Part shown: positions 43,736 to 51,074 of the stretch, in pieces | Layout: each line of letters begins with the position of its first letter | Numbering within the stretch: the stretch's first letter is position 1 | Source of the DNA: CAYQQQ01 sp964420125 | Lineage (GTDB): Bacteria; Actinomycetota; Acidimicrobiia; Acidimicrobiales; Microtrichaceae | DNA length: 64,000 nucleotides | NCBI GenBank assembly: GCA_964420125.1 | Contig: CAYQQQ010000023.1 | Coordinates: forward strand, 6,624 to 70,623 | Direction of reading: 5' to 3' | Program-made: the position numbers and the translations under genes | The notes under the pieces: generated by a model | What the model was told of the DNA's origin: nothing | Seen by the model: the letters and a program-made list of their open reading frames with translations, nothing else | Databases searched by the model: none

Positions 43736-44170
43736 ATGGCTGCTCGTCGGGGTCCTTCTCGGAGAGGCGCGGGCCTCCTGCCGCGCGGGGTGGTGGTCGG
43801 CGCCGTGGTGGTGGTGCTCGTGGTGGCGGCGGTGATCGCCGCGAAGGTGGTGGCCGGCCGGGCGGCTGCCCGGGAGACCGACGAGCGGGTGGGGGAGGTC
43901 GAGGCGATGCTGACGGGCTCGGCTCCGGAGGACTTCCTGGCGTTCAACGCCGGTCGCCAGGTGGAGGGCAGCGTCGCCCGGGAGGTGGCGGGACAGGATG
44001 ACTTCGTCAGCGTCGATGCCCGGGCGGAGCGCGCCGTCATCCGGTTCCAGCCCGAGGGCTGGTGGCAGGGCTTCACGGAGCGCTGCGTGGTGGCGGTGAT
44101 ACGTCCGGACAGGGTGGAGGTGTCGGCCCCGAAGACCGCCTGCGTCCGGATCGATCCCGACACCTACTGA
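43736..44170 (+). CDS. small single-pass membrane protein of unknown function
   Basis: 144 residues from ATG 43736, preceded by GGAG at a 9-base spacing. A basic N-terminus (AARRGPSRRGAG) leads to one transmembrane helix near residues 20-38 (GVVVGAVVVVLVVAAVIAAK). About 100 extracytoplasmic residues follow, with two cysteines (ERCVVAVI, TACVRIDPD). No family was recognised. It is divergent from the MATE gene and upstream of ilvD. Confidence 0.7.
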   Translation: MAARRGPSRRGAGLLPRGVVVGAVVVVLVVAAVIAAKVVAGRAAARETDERVGEVEAMLTGSAPEDFLAFNAGRQVEGSVAREVAGQDDFVSVDARAERAVIRFQPEGWWQGFTERCVVAVIRPDRVEVSAPKTACVRIDPDTY

Positions 44171-44255
44171 CGACGGCCTGACGTCCGCGCCGCCATGGCC
44201 GCCCGAGGTCGCGTCCGGCGCGGGCCGGGGGAGGCCGACCGGGGTGCCGGGATCG

Positions 44256-44282
44256 CCGGCGCGCGCGCCGGGGCCGTAGCCT
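44256..44282 (+). promoter_or_regulatory. ilvD promoter region: 16-bp palindrome and -10 TAGCCT
   Basis: CCGGCGCGCGCGCCGG (44256-44271) is a perfect 16-bp palindrome lying just upstream of TAGCCT (44277-44282), which is 7 nt before ATG 44290. The palindrome falls between the expected -35 and -10 positions and could be an operator, or simply GC-rich sequence. Confidence 0.35.
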
Positions 44283-44289
44283 GTGCGCC

Positions 44290-45996
44290 ATGACGGCTGA
44301 TTCCCCATCGCCTCACGGCGAACCCGACCTGAAGCTGCGCTCGAAGGACGTGACCGAGGGTCCGAGCAAGGCCCCCGCCAGGGCGATGCTGCGGGCCATC
44401 GGGATGACCGACGACGACTGGGACAAGCCGCAGGTCGCCGTGGTCTCCAGCTGGAACGAGGTGACGCCGTGCAACCTGCCGCTCGATCGTCTGGCCAAGC
44501 GGGCGAAGGACGGCGTGTCCGACGCGGGTGGGTTCCCCATCGAGTTCAACACCATCGCCGTCAGCGACGGCATCTCGATGGGCACCGAGGGGATGCGTGC
44601 GAGCCTCGTCAGCCGTGAGGTGATCGCGGACTCGGTGGAGACCGTGATGCACGCCGAGCGACTCGACGCGCTCGTCACCTTCGCCGGCTGCGACAAGTCG
44701 CTGCCGGCCATGATGATGGCTGCGGCCAGGATGAACCTCCCGTCGGTGTTCCTCTACGGCGGCTCGAAGCTGCCGGGGAACCACAACGGCCAGGTGCTCG
44801 ACATCGTGTCGGTGTTCGAGGCGGTCGGCTCGCACGCCCGGGGCACGATGGACGACGAGGAGCTGCACGCCATCGAGTCCTCGGCGTGCCCCACGATCGG
44901 GGCGTGCGCCGGCATGTTCACCGCCAACACCATGGCCTCGGTCGGTGAGGCGCTGGGTATGTCGCTGCCCGGCTCCGCCTCGCCGGCGGCCGTGGACCGT
45001 CGGCGCGACGACTACGCCTACGCCTCTGGCGTGGCGGTGCTGAACCTGCTGCGCGAGGGGATCCGGCCCCGCGACATCATCACCCGGGGCTCCCTGGAGA
45101 ACGCCATCGCCGTGGTGATGGCGCTCGGCGGCTCCACCAACGCCGTCCTGCACCTGCTGGCCATCGCCGCCGAGGCCCGCGTCGAGCTCCAGCTGGACGA
45201 CTTCAACAAGGTGGCCGCCAGAGTCCCGCACCTGGCGGACACCAAGCCCCACGGGCAGTACCACATGCTCGACATCGACCGGATCGGTGGCATCCCCGTG
45301 GTGATGGCCATGCTGCTCGAGGAGGGCCTGCTGCACGGCGACGAGGTCACCGTCACCGGTCGGACGGTGGCCGAGAACCTGGCCCAGCTGCACCCGCCGG
45401 CGCCCGACGGCGAGGTGGTGCACGTCATCTCCCAGCCGATCCACGACATCGGTGGCATCGCCATCCTGAAGGGCTCGCTCGCCCCCAAGGGGTCCGTGGT
45501 GAAGGTGGCCGGGATCGACTTCGACCGCTTCGAAGGCCCCGCCAGGGTCTTCGACGGCGAAGACGGCGCCATGGAGGCGGTGCTCGGAGGTCGGATCAAC
45601 CCTGGTGACGTGCTGGTCATCCGCTACGAGGGACCCAAGGGCGGCCCCGGGATGCGGGAGATGCTGGCCATCACCGGCGCGCTGAAGGGTGCCGGCCGGG
45701 GCGGTGACACGGCGTTGATCACCGACGGCCGGTTCTCCGGGGGCACCCACGGGTTCTGCATCGGCCACGTCGCCCCGGAGGCGGTGGACGGCGGCCCGAT
45801 CGCCTTCGTCGAGGAGGGGGATCGCATCCGCATCGACGTGCGGGCGCACTCCATCGACCTGTTGGTGGACGACGCCACGATCGACGCTCGCCGAGCCGAC
45901 TGGAAGCTCCCCGAGCCCCGCTACACCAGCGGGGTGCTGGCCAAGTACGCAGCGCTGGCCCAGGGTGCCGACCAGGGGGCGATCACCCGTCCGTGA
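44290..45996 (+). CDS. ilvD: dihydroxy-acid dehydratase
   Basis: Dehydrates 2,3-dihydroxy-isovalerate and related acids in valine, leucine and isoleucine synthesis. 568 residues. The iron-sulfur ligands are visible as Cys61 in EVTPCNLPLD, Cys134 in TFAGCDKSLPAM and Cys206 in TIGACAGMFTANTMA. GRFSGGTHGFCIGHVAPEA near the C-terminus is the substrate and magnesium site. No other ilv gene is nearby, which is usual for ilvD. The start ATG 44290 follows a leaderless-type promoter. Confidence 0.97.
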   Translation: MTADSPSPHGEPDLKLRSKDVTEGPSKAPARAMLRAIGMTDDDWDKPQVAVVSSWNEVTPCNLPLDRLAKRAKDGVSDAGGFPIEFNTIAVSDGISMGTEGMRASLVSREVIADSVETVMHAERLDALVTFAGCDKSLPAMMMAAARMNLPSVFLYGGSKLPGNHNGQVLDIVSVFEAVGSHARGTMDDEELHAIESSACPTIGACAGMFTANTMASVGEALGMSLPGSASPAAVDRRRDDYAYASGVAVLNLLREGIRPRDIITRGSLENAIAVVMALGGSTNAVLHLLAIAAEARVELQLDDFNKVAARVPHLADTKPHGQYHMLDIDRIGGIPVVMAMLLEEGLLHGDEVTVTGRTVAENLAQLHPPAPDGEVVHVISQPIHDIGGIAILKGSLAPKGSVVKVAGIDFDRFEGPARVFDGEDGAMEAVLGGRINPGDVLVIRYEGPKGGPGMREMLAITGALKGAGRGGDTALITDGRFSGGTHGFCIGHVAPEAVDGGPIAFVEEGDRIRIDVRAHSIDLLVDDATIDARRADWKLPEPRYTSGVLAKYAALAQGADQGAITRP

Positions 45997-46071
45997 CGCG
46001 GTGGCAGCGGGCCTGCTCCGGCGCTGCCCGCTTCACGGCCCCGTGCCCCCAGGCGGTACCGTGGGCCCTCC

Positions 46072-46509
46072 ATGGTTCCCGACGCCGACGCCTCCCATGC
46101 CGATCCTCCGACGCCCGAAGGGGGCGGCGACGGCACGTCTCCGAGCCAGCCCCTGGCAGGGGAGACGGGCCACCCGGAGCGGATGGGCCGAGCCGACAAG
46201 GTGCCGGTCCGGATGCTCAGCGATCGGATCCTGGTCCAGATCGAGCCCGGCGAGGGCGAGCGGCTGTCCAGCGGAGGGATCCTGATCCCGGCCACCGCCC
46301 AGCTCGGCAAGCGCCTGTCGTGGGCGGAGGTCCGGGCGGTGGGCCCGAACGTGCGCTCGGTCCAGGACGGGGACCAGGTCCTGTTCAACCCCGAGGACGT
46401 CTACGAGGTCGAGGTCCGGGGCGAGACCTTCATCATCCTGCGCGAGCGCGACCTGCACGCCGTGGCGGCCGAGCGGCTCGAGGAGGGCCACACCGGCCTC
46501 TACCTCTGA
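46072..46509 (+). CDS. GroES-family (Cpn10) protein without an adjacent groEL
   Basis: 145 residues. Residues 47-135 form a Cpn10 domain: LSDRILVQIEPGEGERLSSG, GGILIPATAQ (in place of the GroEL-binding mobile loop), GDQVLFNPEDVYEVEVRGET and FIILRERDLHAV. It differs from housekeeping GroES in having a 42-residue acidic N-terminal extension and a C-terminal tail ERLEEGHTGLYL. Similar orphan GroES-like proteins occur in other actinobacteria. No groEL lies in the window. TACCGT at 46057-46062 is a possible -10. Confidence 0.82.
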   Translation: MVPDADASHADPPTPEGGGDGTSPSQPLAGETGHPERMGRADKVPVRMLSDRILVQIEPGEGERLSSGGILIPATAQLGKRLSWAEVRAVGPNVRSVQDGDQVLFNPEDVYEVEVRGETFIILRERDLHAVAAERLEEGHTGLYL

Positions 46510-46526
46510 GGAGCTGCCTGCTTCCC

Positions 46527-46592
46527 GCGCTCCCTCGCTCACCGCGCTCCCTCGCTCACCGCGCCCCTCGCTCACCGCGCCCCTCGCTGTTC
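46527..46592. repeat. tandem repeat, 17/16-bp unit, four copies
   Basis: The unit GCGCTCCCTCGCTCACC occurs twice exactly (46527-46543, 46544-46560), followed by two 16-base variants beginning GCGCCCCTCGCT. It starts 18 bases after the GroES-like gene and ends 6 bases before the first 72-bp double-hairpin element. A different 18-bp array precedes the second element in the same way. Confidence 0.75.
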
Positions 46593-46598
46593 GGCTCT

Positions 46599-46670
46599 GC
46601 CTTCAGATTGACTCTGGAGGCGGAGCGGCCGACATGGGGTCCTCTCCGCCTCCGGAGGTGATCCGAAGGC
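46599..46670 (+). repeat. 72-bp double-hairpin element, copy A
   Basis: Hairpin 1: GCCTTCAGA, loop TTGAC, TCTGGAGGC. After 26 bases comes hairpin 2: GCCTCCGGA, loop GGTGA, TCCGAAGGC. Together with one flanking base at the left and several at the right it is 73/79 identical to copy B, which lies beyond the DUF559 gene in the same orientation. Both hairpins use the half-site GCCTYCRGA. Confidence 0.8.
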
Positions 46671-46793
46671 AGCCAGTGCCGGGCGCTGGATCCCGTGCCG
46701 GCGTGATCGACGTCGACGCGGTCGCCGGCGACGTCGGCGACCGGGTCGCGCAACCCATGTACGCCGAGCGCCCGAGGCGCGAGGGTCCTCGTC

Positions 46794-47738
46794 ATGCGCT
46801 CCGTCGACGTCGCCATCGAGGCACTGGCCGCCCGCCAACAGGGCCGCTTCACCCGAGCCCAAGTGCGGACGGTCGACCCGTCGCCCACGACCATCGCCAC
46901 GCGGGTGCGCAACGGGCGATGGCGTCGGATCACCTCCAAGGTGCTCCGCTTGCCGGGGGCTCCGGACGGACGCGTGGCCGACCTGTGGACTGCGCACCTG
47001 CACGCCGGCGCCCAATCGGTCGTCGGGTACACCTCCGCAGCATCGATGCACGGGTTCCCATCCGTTCCGGACCGGGGTACGCGCCTGGTGGTTCCCGCCG
47101 GCCTCCACCTGCGCTCGTCGATCTTCACCGCACACCAGAGCCGTGACCTCACCCCGGCGGAGGTCGTGGTCGTCGACCGGCTTCCCGTGACCTCGGTCGC
47201 CCGGACCCTGGTGGACCTCGCTCCCGAGACGTCCAGGGCCCGACTCGAGGCGTGGTTCGACCACCTGAGCGCCGAGCGACGAGTTCGACCCTCCGAGGTG
47301 GCCGAGCTGATCGAGGAGCTCGAGGGCCCCGGCAAGGGTGGTCTCGGCGAGCTGATCGCGGTCGTGGGCGATCGTCTCCCGGGCCCGGGGATCGAACAGG
47401 GCCGTCTTGAACGTGCACTCACCTCGGTGGTGAGGGCGGCGGGGATGGGTGCGGGGATGGCGCAGCACCCTCATCCAGGCCGGTTCGTCGCCAGCGGCCT
47501 CGTGGACCGGGCGTTTCCCGAGGCCCGCCTGATCATCGAAGCGGATGGTCGCCGGTGGCACGAGCGTCGCGCCGCCAACCTCGCCGATCTTCGCCGTGAC
47601 CGGGCGGCAGCGGTGGAGGGATGGCTCACCGTTCGCTACACCTTCGACGACCTGGTCCTCGCGCCGGAGTCGGCCGCTGAGGAGCTCGCGCTCATCCACC
47701 GCCGACGTGTGCTCGACGCACGGCACCGCAGCGCGTGA
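46794..47738 (+). CDS. AbiEi-like antitoxin N-terminal domain fused to a DUF559 (Vsr-like) nuclease domain
   Basis: 314 residues. The N-terminal 75 residues look like the winged-helix AbiEi domain (ALAARQQGRFTRAQVRTV, RVRNGRWRRI). The middle has VTSVARTLVDLAPETSRARL. The C-terminus shows the endonuclease-like DUF559 pattern ARLIIEADGRRWHERRAANLAD with a D-to-KR-like core, then DLRRDRAAAVEGW. Such proteins are frequent in actinobacterial accessory DNA; no AbiEii toxin gene follows. The gene is bracketed by copies A and B of the 72-bp element and by two different tandem arrays, suggesting acquisition as a unit. The last 8 bases form the start of the 18-bp array. Confidence 0.8.
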   Translation: MRSVDVAIEALAARQQGRFTRAQVRTVDPSPTTIATRVRNGRWRRITSKVLRLPGAPDGRVADLWTAHLHAGAQSVVGYTSAASMHGFPSVPDRGTRLVVPAGLHLRSSIFTAHQSRDLTPAEVVVVDRLPVTSVARTLVDLAPETSRARLEAWFDHLSAERRVRPSEVAELIEELEGPGKGGLGELIAVVGDRLPGPGIEQGRLERALTSVVRAAGMGAGMAQHPHPGRFVASGLVDRAFPEARLIIEADGRRWHERRAANLADLRRDRAAAVEGWLTVRYTFDDLVLAPESAAEELALIHRRRVLDARHRSA

Positions 47739-47816
47739 CGCCGCCCGAGCGCGTGACGCCGCCCGAGCGCGTGACGCCGCCCGAGCGCGTGGCGCCGCCC
47801 GAGCGCGTGACGCCGC
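47731..47816. repeat. tandem repeat, 18-bp unit, about 4.8 copies
   Basis: The unit GCGCGTGACGCCGCCCGA occurs at 47731, 47749, 47767 and 47785 (one change), plus a partial copy from 47803. The first unit contains the stop codon of the DUF559 gene, so the array expanded from the gene end. It ends 10 bases before copy B of the double-hairpin element. Confidence 0.85.
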
Positions 47817-47826
47817 GTCCACCTGT

Positions 47827-47898
47827 GCCTTCAGATGGACTCTGGAGGCAGAGCGGTCGACATCGGGTCCTCTCCGCCTTCAGAGGTGATCCGAAGGC
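47827..47898 (+). repeat. 72-bp double-hairpin element, copy B
   Basis: Hairpin 1: GCCTTCAGA, loop TGGAC, TCTGGAGGC. After 26 bases comes hairpin 2: GCCTTCAGA, loop GGTGA, TCCGAAGGC. It ends 68 bases before hisI and lies upstream of the hisI -10 hexamer, so it is not part of the hisI message if that message is leaderless. Confidence 0.8.
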
Positions 47899-47954
47899 AG
47901 CCAGGCAGGCGCAGGGGACGGCAAAGGGGTTGGGGAGAGCCAGCGATGCGACCC

Positions 47955-47960
47955 TACGAT
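47955..47960 (+). promoter_or_regulatory. -10 element TACGAT for hisI
   Basis: TACGAT ends 6 nt before ATG 47967, the leaderless spacing. Confidence 0.5.
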
Positions 47961-47966
47961 TGAGCG

Positions 47967-48398
47967 ATGCCCGATGCGCCCCCGTCCGACGGCGACCAGA
48001 CCACCCGCACCCCCGAGGTCACCCCCATCCCGGTACGGGAGGAGGATCTCGCCAAGGTCCGCTACAACGACGACGGCCTGGTCGCGGCCGTCGTGCAGGA
48101 CGTCGAGACCCGGGCGGTGCTGATGATGGCCTGGATGGACGCCGACACCCTGCGCATGAGCCTCGAGCAGGGGCGCACGGTGTTCTGGTCGCGCAGTCGC
48201 CAGGAGGTCTGGCGCAAGGGCGACACCTCGGGGGATCGTCAGTTCATCCGCTCCGCGCACTACGACTGCGACGGGGACACCCTGCTGTTCCTGGTGGAGC
48301 AAGAGGGCAGGGGGGCGTGCCACACCGGTGCCTACAGCTGCTTCTTCTCGTCGTTCGGCACGGACCGCACCTCGACCGAGCCGCCGACGGCCCGCTGA
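47967..48398 (+). CDS. hisI: phosphoribosyl-AMP cyclohydrolase
   Basis: Opens the purine ring of phosphoribosyl-AMP in histidine synthesis. 143 residues, the monofunctional HisI without a HisE domain. Family motifs are VLMMAWMDADTLRMSLEQGR, FWSRSRQEVWRKGDTSG and the metal-binding HYDCDGDTLLFLVEQEG followed by GACHTGAYSCFF. The N-terminal 25 residues are an extension. trpE starts 3 bases after the stop, so hisI and trpE form one transcript. No other his gene is in the window. Confidence 0.96.
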   Translation: MPDAPPSDGDQTTRTPEVTPIPVREEDLAKVRYNDDGLVAAVVQDVETRAVLMMAWMDADTLRMSLEQGRTVFWSRSRQEVWRKGDTSGDRQFIRSAHYDCDGDTLLFLVEQEGRGACHTGAYSCFFSSFGTDRTSTEPPTAR

Positions 48399-48401
48399 GC
48401 C

Positions 48402-49979
48402 GTGGCCATCCACCCCGACCACGAGACCTTCCGCAGGTTGGCCCGCACCCATCGGGTGGTCCCGGTGTTCCGCACGCTGCTCGCCGACCTCACCTCGCCG
48501 GTGGCGGCCTTCTCGCGGCTCTGCGGCAGCGATGCGGAGGGCCGGCCGGGCTTCCTGCTGGAGTCTGTGGAGCACGGGGACCGTTGGGCCCGGTGGTCCT
48601 TCATCGGCCGTGATCCCCGGGCCCGGATCGTGGCACGCGGAGGGGAGATTGCCACCAGCGGGGAGCTGCCGGATGGACTTCCCCTGCACGACGGGGTGCT
48701 GGCCACCCTGGAGGTGCTGCTGGAGCACTACCGGTGCCCGGACGCCGTGGAGCTGGGCGCCACCCCCGGTGGGCAGGTCGTCCTGCCGCCGCTGCACAGC
48801 GGCGTGGTCGGGTACCTGGGCTACGACGTCGTGCGCGAGGTGGAGCACCTCCCCGACGCTCCCGAGGACGACCGTGGCTGGCCCGACGCGGTGCTGTCGG
48901 TGATCGGGGAGATCGCCGCCTACGACCACTGGACCCAGCAGGTCACCCTCATCGCCAACGCCTTCGTGGTCGACGGTGCGACCGACGCCGAGGTGGACGC
49001 CGCGTGGACGGAGGCGACGGGACGGCTCGACCAGATGGCGCTCGACGGCGCCCTGCCCTTGGACGAGCCGCTGGTCGACCCGCCGCAGCGCCACGAACCT
49101 CCCGAGCGCGTCCGCTCGTCGATGCCCGCTGGCACCTACGAGGCGGCCGTGGAGGTCGCCAAGGAGCACATCCGTGCCGGTGACGTCTTCCAGGTCGTGC
49201 TGTCCCAGCGCTTCGACCTGGACCTCGCCGCCGATCCGCTGGACGTCTACCGGGTGCTGCGCCAGATCAACCCGTCGCCGTACATGTACTACGTGCGGGA
49301 GCCGGAGCTCACCCTGGTGGGGTGCTCTCCCGAGCCGATGGTGCAGCTGCTCGAGGGTCGGGTGATCTCCCGGCCCATCGCCGGCACCCGGTTCCGCGGT
49401 GCCACCGACGAGCACGACCGTCGGCTGGCTGCCGAGCTGGCCGAGCACCCCAAGGAGCGCGCCGAGCACATCATGCTGGTCGACCTGGCCCGCAACGACG
49501 TCGGCCGTGTGGTCGACTTCGGGACCTGCGAGGTGGATGAGTTGATGACCCTCGAGCGTTACAGCCACGTGATGCACCTCACCTCCCAGGTCTCGGGCCG
49601 GCTGGCAGCCGGCCGTTCACCGATCGACGTCCTGCGGGCCACGCTGCCCGCGGGCACCGTGTCGGGTGCGCCGAAGGTGCGCGCCATGGAGATCATCGAC
49701 GAGCTCGAGCCCACCCGCCGCGGCCCGTATGCCGGCGTGGTCGGCTACCTCGACTTCTCGGGCAACATCGACACCGCCATCGCCATCCGCACGATGGTCG
49801 TCGACCCGCCCGGTCCTGACGGCGTGCGGCGGGCCTCGGTGCAGGCCGGCGCCGGCATCGTGGCCGACTCGGTGCCGGAGGACGAGGAGCTCGAGACCCG
49901 CAACAAGGCCAAGGCCCTCCTGGCGGCCGTCCCCGCCGCGGAGATCATGAGCGCGCAGCGGCGCGGTGTGCGTGGGTGA
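48402..49979 (+). CDS. trpE: anthranilate synthase component I
   Basis: Converts chorismate to anthranilate, the first step of tryptophan synthesis, with a TrpG glutaminase encoded elsewhere. 525 residues. The feedback-site LLES is present in GFLLESVEHGDRWARW. The catalytic half contains IRAGDVFQVVLSQRF, PSPYMYYVR, SRPIAGTRFRGA, HIMLVDLARND and SGAPKVRAMEIIDELEPTRRG. GTG 48402 is 3 bases after hisI. The YgfZ-like gene follows 13 bases after the stop. Confidence 0.96.
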   Translation: MAIHPDHETFRRLARTHRVVPVFRTLLADLTSPVAAFSRLCGSDAEGRPGFLLESVEHGDRWARWSFIGRDPRARIVARGGEIATSGELPDGLPLHDGVLATLEVLLEHYRCPDAVELGATPGGQVVLPPLHSGVVGYLGYDVVREVEHLPDAPEDDRGWPDAVLSVIGEIAAYDHWTQQVTLIANAFVVDGATDAEVDAAWTEATGRLDQMALDGALPLDEPLVDPPQRHEPPERVRSSMPAGTYEAAVEVAKEHIRAGDVFQVVLSQRFDLDLAADPLDVYRVLRQINPSPYMYYVREPELTLVGCSPEPMVQLLEGRVISRPIAGTRFRGATDEHDRRLAAELAEHPKERAEHIMLVDLARNDVGRVVDFGTCEVDELMTLERYSHVMHLTSQVSGRLAAGRSPIDVLRATLPAGTVSGAPKVRAMEIIDELEPTRRGPYAGVVGYLDFSGNIDTAIAIRTMVVDPPGPDGVRRASVQAGAGIVADSVPEDEELETRNKAKALLAAVPAAEIMSAQRRGVRG

Positions 49980-49992
49980 CGGGAGTGCCGGC

Positions 49993-50853
49993 ATGACCCT
50001 GCTCGCCGGTGCCTGGCCACGAGACGTGCTGGTCGTGAGCGGCCCGGACGCGATGAGCTTCCTGCAGGGACAGCTGTCGGCGGACGTGCTCACCCTGGAT
50101 CCGGGGCAGTCCACCCTGGCGCTCCTGCTGCAGCCCTCGGGCAAGCTCCACGCGCTGCTGCGGCTCTGGCGCACCGACGAGCACGTCGTGGTGATCGACA
50201 CCGATGCCGGTGCGGCGGACGTCGTGGAGGCCCGGCTCTCGCGGTTCCTGCTGCGGGCCGAGGTGGCGATCGAGAAGGTCGACTGGACGTGCGTGGCCGT
50301 GCGGGGTGCCGGCAGCGTGGCACCAGGGGGAGCGCCGGCGTTCGACGCGCAGGGCAGTGGAGCCGAGCTGGTCGGTCTGGGGCTGTGGCCGGGCGTCGAC
50401 GGGGTGGACCTCCTGGGTCGGGGTGTGGAGCTGCCGCAGGGGTTCGCGCCGTGTGAGCCCTCGGCGCTCGAGGCGCTGCGCATCCGCTCCGGCTGGCCGC
50501 GCCACGGCGCCGAGATCGCCGGGGAGCACTCCGGCGACGTGATCCCCGCCGAGGTCGGCCCGTGGCTGATCACCGCTGCGGTCAGCTTCACAAAGGGCTG
50601 CTACGTGGGCCAGGAGCTCACAGCGCGCATCAACGCCCGTGGGGGCAACGTCCCGCGGCGCCTCCGCAGCTTCGAGCTGCCGGCCGGCGCCACCGCCTCA
50701 CCCGGCGACCGGATCGTGGTGGTGGGCGGCGAGGAGGCCGCGGCGAAGGGGACGGTCACCAGCACCGCCGTGGATCCGTCGACCAGTGCCACCGTGACGA
50801 TGGGGTACGTCCAACGCAGCGTGCCCGAGGACGCCCGGCTCACGGTCCCCTGA
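49993..50853 (+). CDS. YgfZ/GcvT-fold folate-binding protein (iron-sulfur cluster repair type)
   Basis: 286 residues. The family signature KGCYVGQE at 201-208 includes the conserved Cys203. YgfZ proteins bind tetrahydrofolate and help maintain certain iron-sulfur enzymes. The N-terminal SGPDAMSFLQGQLSADV and SGKLHALLRLWR fit the T-protein fold. ATG 49993 is chosen because GGGAG lies 8 bases upstream; GTG 49972 and 49966 are in frame but lack such a site. It is the last gene of the hisI-trpE run and is followed by the palindromic 43-bp repeats. Confidence 0.88.
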   Translation: MTLLAGAWPRDVLVVSGPDAMSFLQGQLSADVLTLDPGQSTLALLLQPSGKLHALLRLWRTDEHVVVIDTDAGAADVVEARLSRFLLRAEVAIEKVDWTCVAVRGAGSVAPGGAPAFDAQGSGAELVGLGLWPGVDGVDLLGRGVELPQGFAPCEPSALEALRIRSGWPRHGAEIAGEHSGDVIPAEVGPWLITAAVSFTKGCYVGQELTARINARGGNVPRRLRSFELPAGATASPGDRIVVVGGEEAAAKGTVTSTAVDPSTSATVTMGYVQRSVPEDARLTVP

Positions 50854-50863
50854 GCTCCGACCT

Positions 50864-50967
50864 GCTTCTTGGACCGTTGGCGACGCTGGGCAGCGCCAGA
50901 GGTCCATGATCGGTCTCCCCTCCCGCTTCTTGGACCGTTGGCGACGCTGGGCAGCGCCAGAGGTCCA
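50864..50967. repeat. exact 43-bp direct repeat of a palindromic unit
   Basis: Positions 50864-50906 and 50925-50967 are identical over 43 bases, 61 bases apart. Within each unit TTGGACC near the 5' end pairs with GGTCCA(A) at the 3' end, and TGGCG pairs with CGCCA inside, giving a long hairpin with a small internal bulge. In the second copy the outer arms extend to 8 bp (CTTGGACC/GGTCCAAG). The repeats occupy half of the 221-base gap before trpB; TAGGTT at 51030-51035 is the likely trpB -10. Confidence 0.9.
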
Positions 50968-51074
50968 AGACCGGGGGGTGGGGGTGCAGCGCGGCGTCGA
51001 TCACATCGCACGACGGGAGGGAGTTGGCGTAGGTTCTCCCGCGCAACCGACGTGGCCGACCCAGAGGTGGACCG

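Noticed and set aside
46527..47816. Possible CRISPR arrays at the two tandem repeats
   Set aside because: The 16-18 bp units follow one another directly with no unique spacers, and no cas gene is near.
46599..47898. Copies A and B as terminal inverted repeats of an insertion sequence
   Set aside because: They are direct, not inverted, repeats, and the gene between them is not a transposase. No target-site duplication could be recognised.
47735..48613. Forward frame running through the 18-bp array and across hisI
   Set aside because: It is a different frame from hisI, is low-complexity over the array, and hisI has full family motifs and its own promoter.
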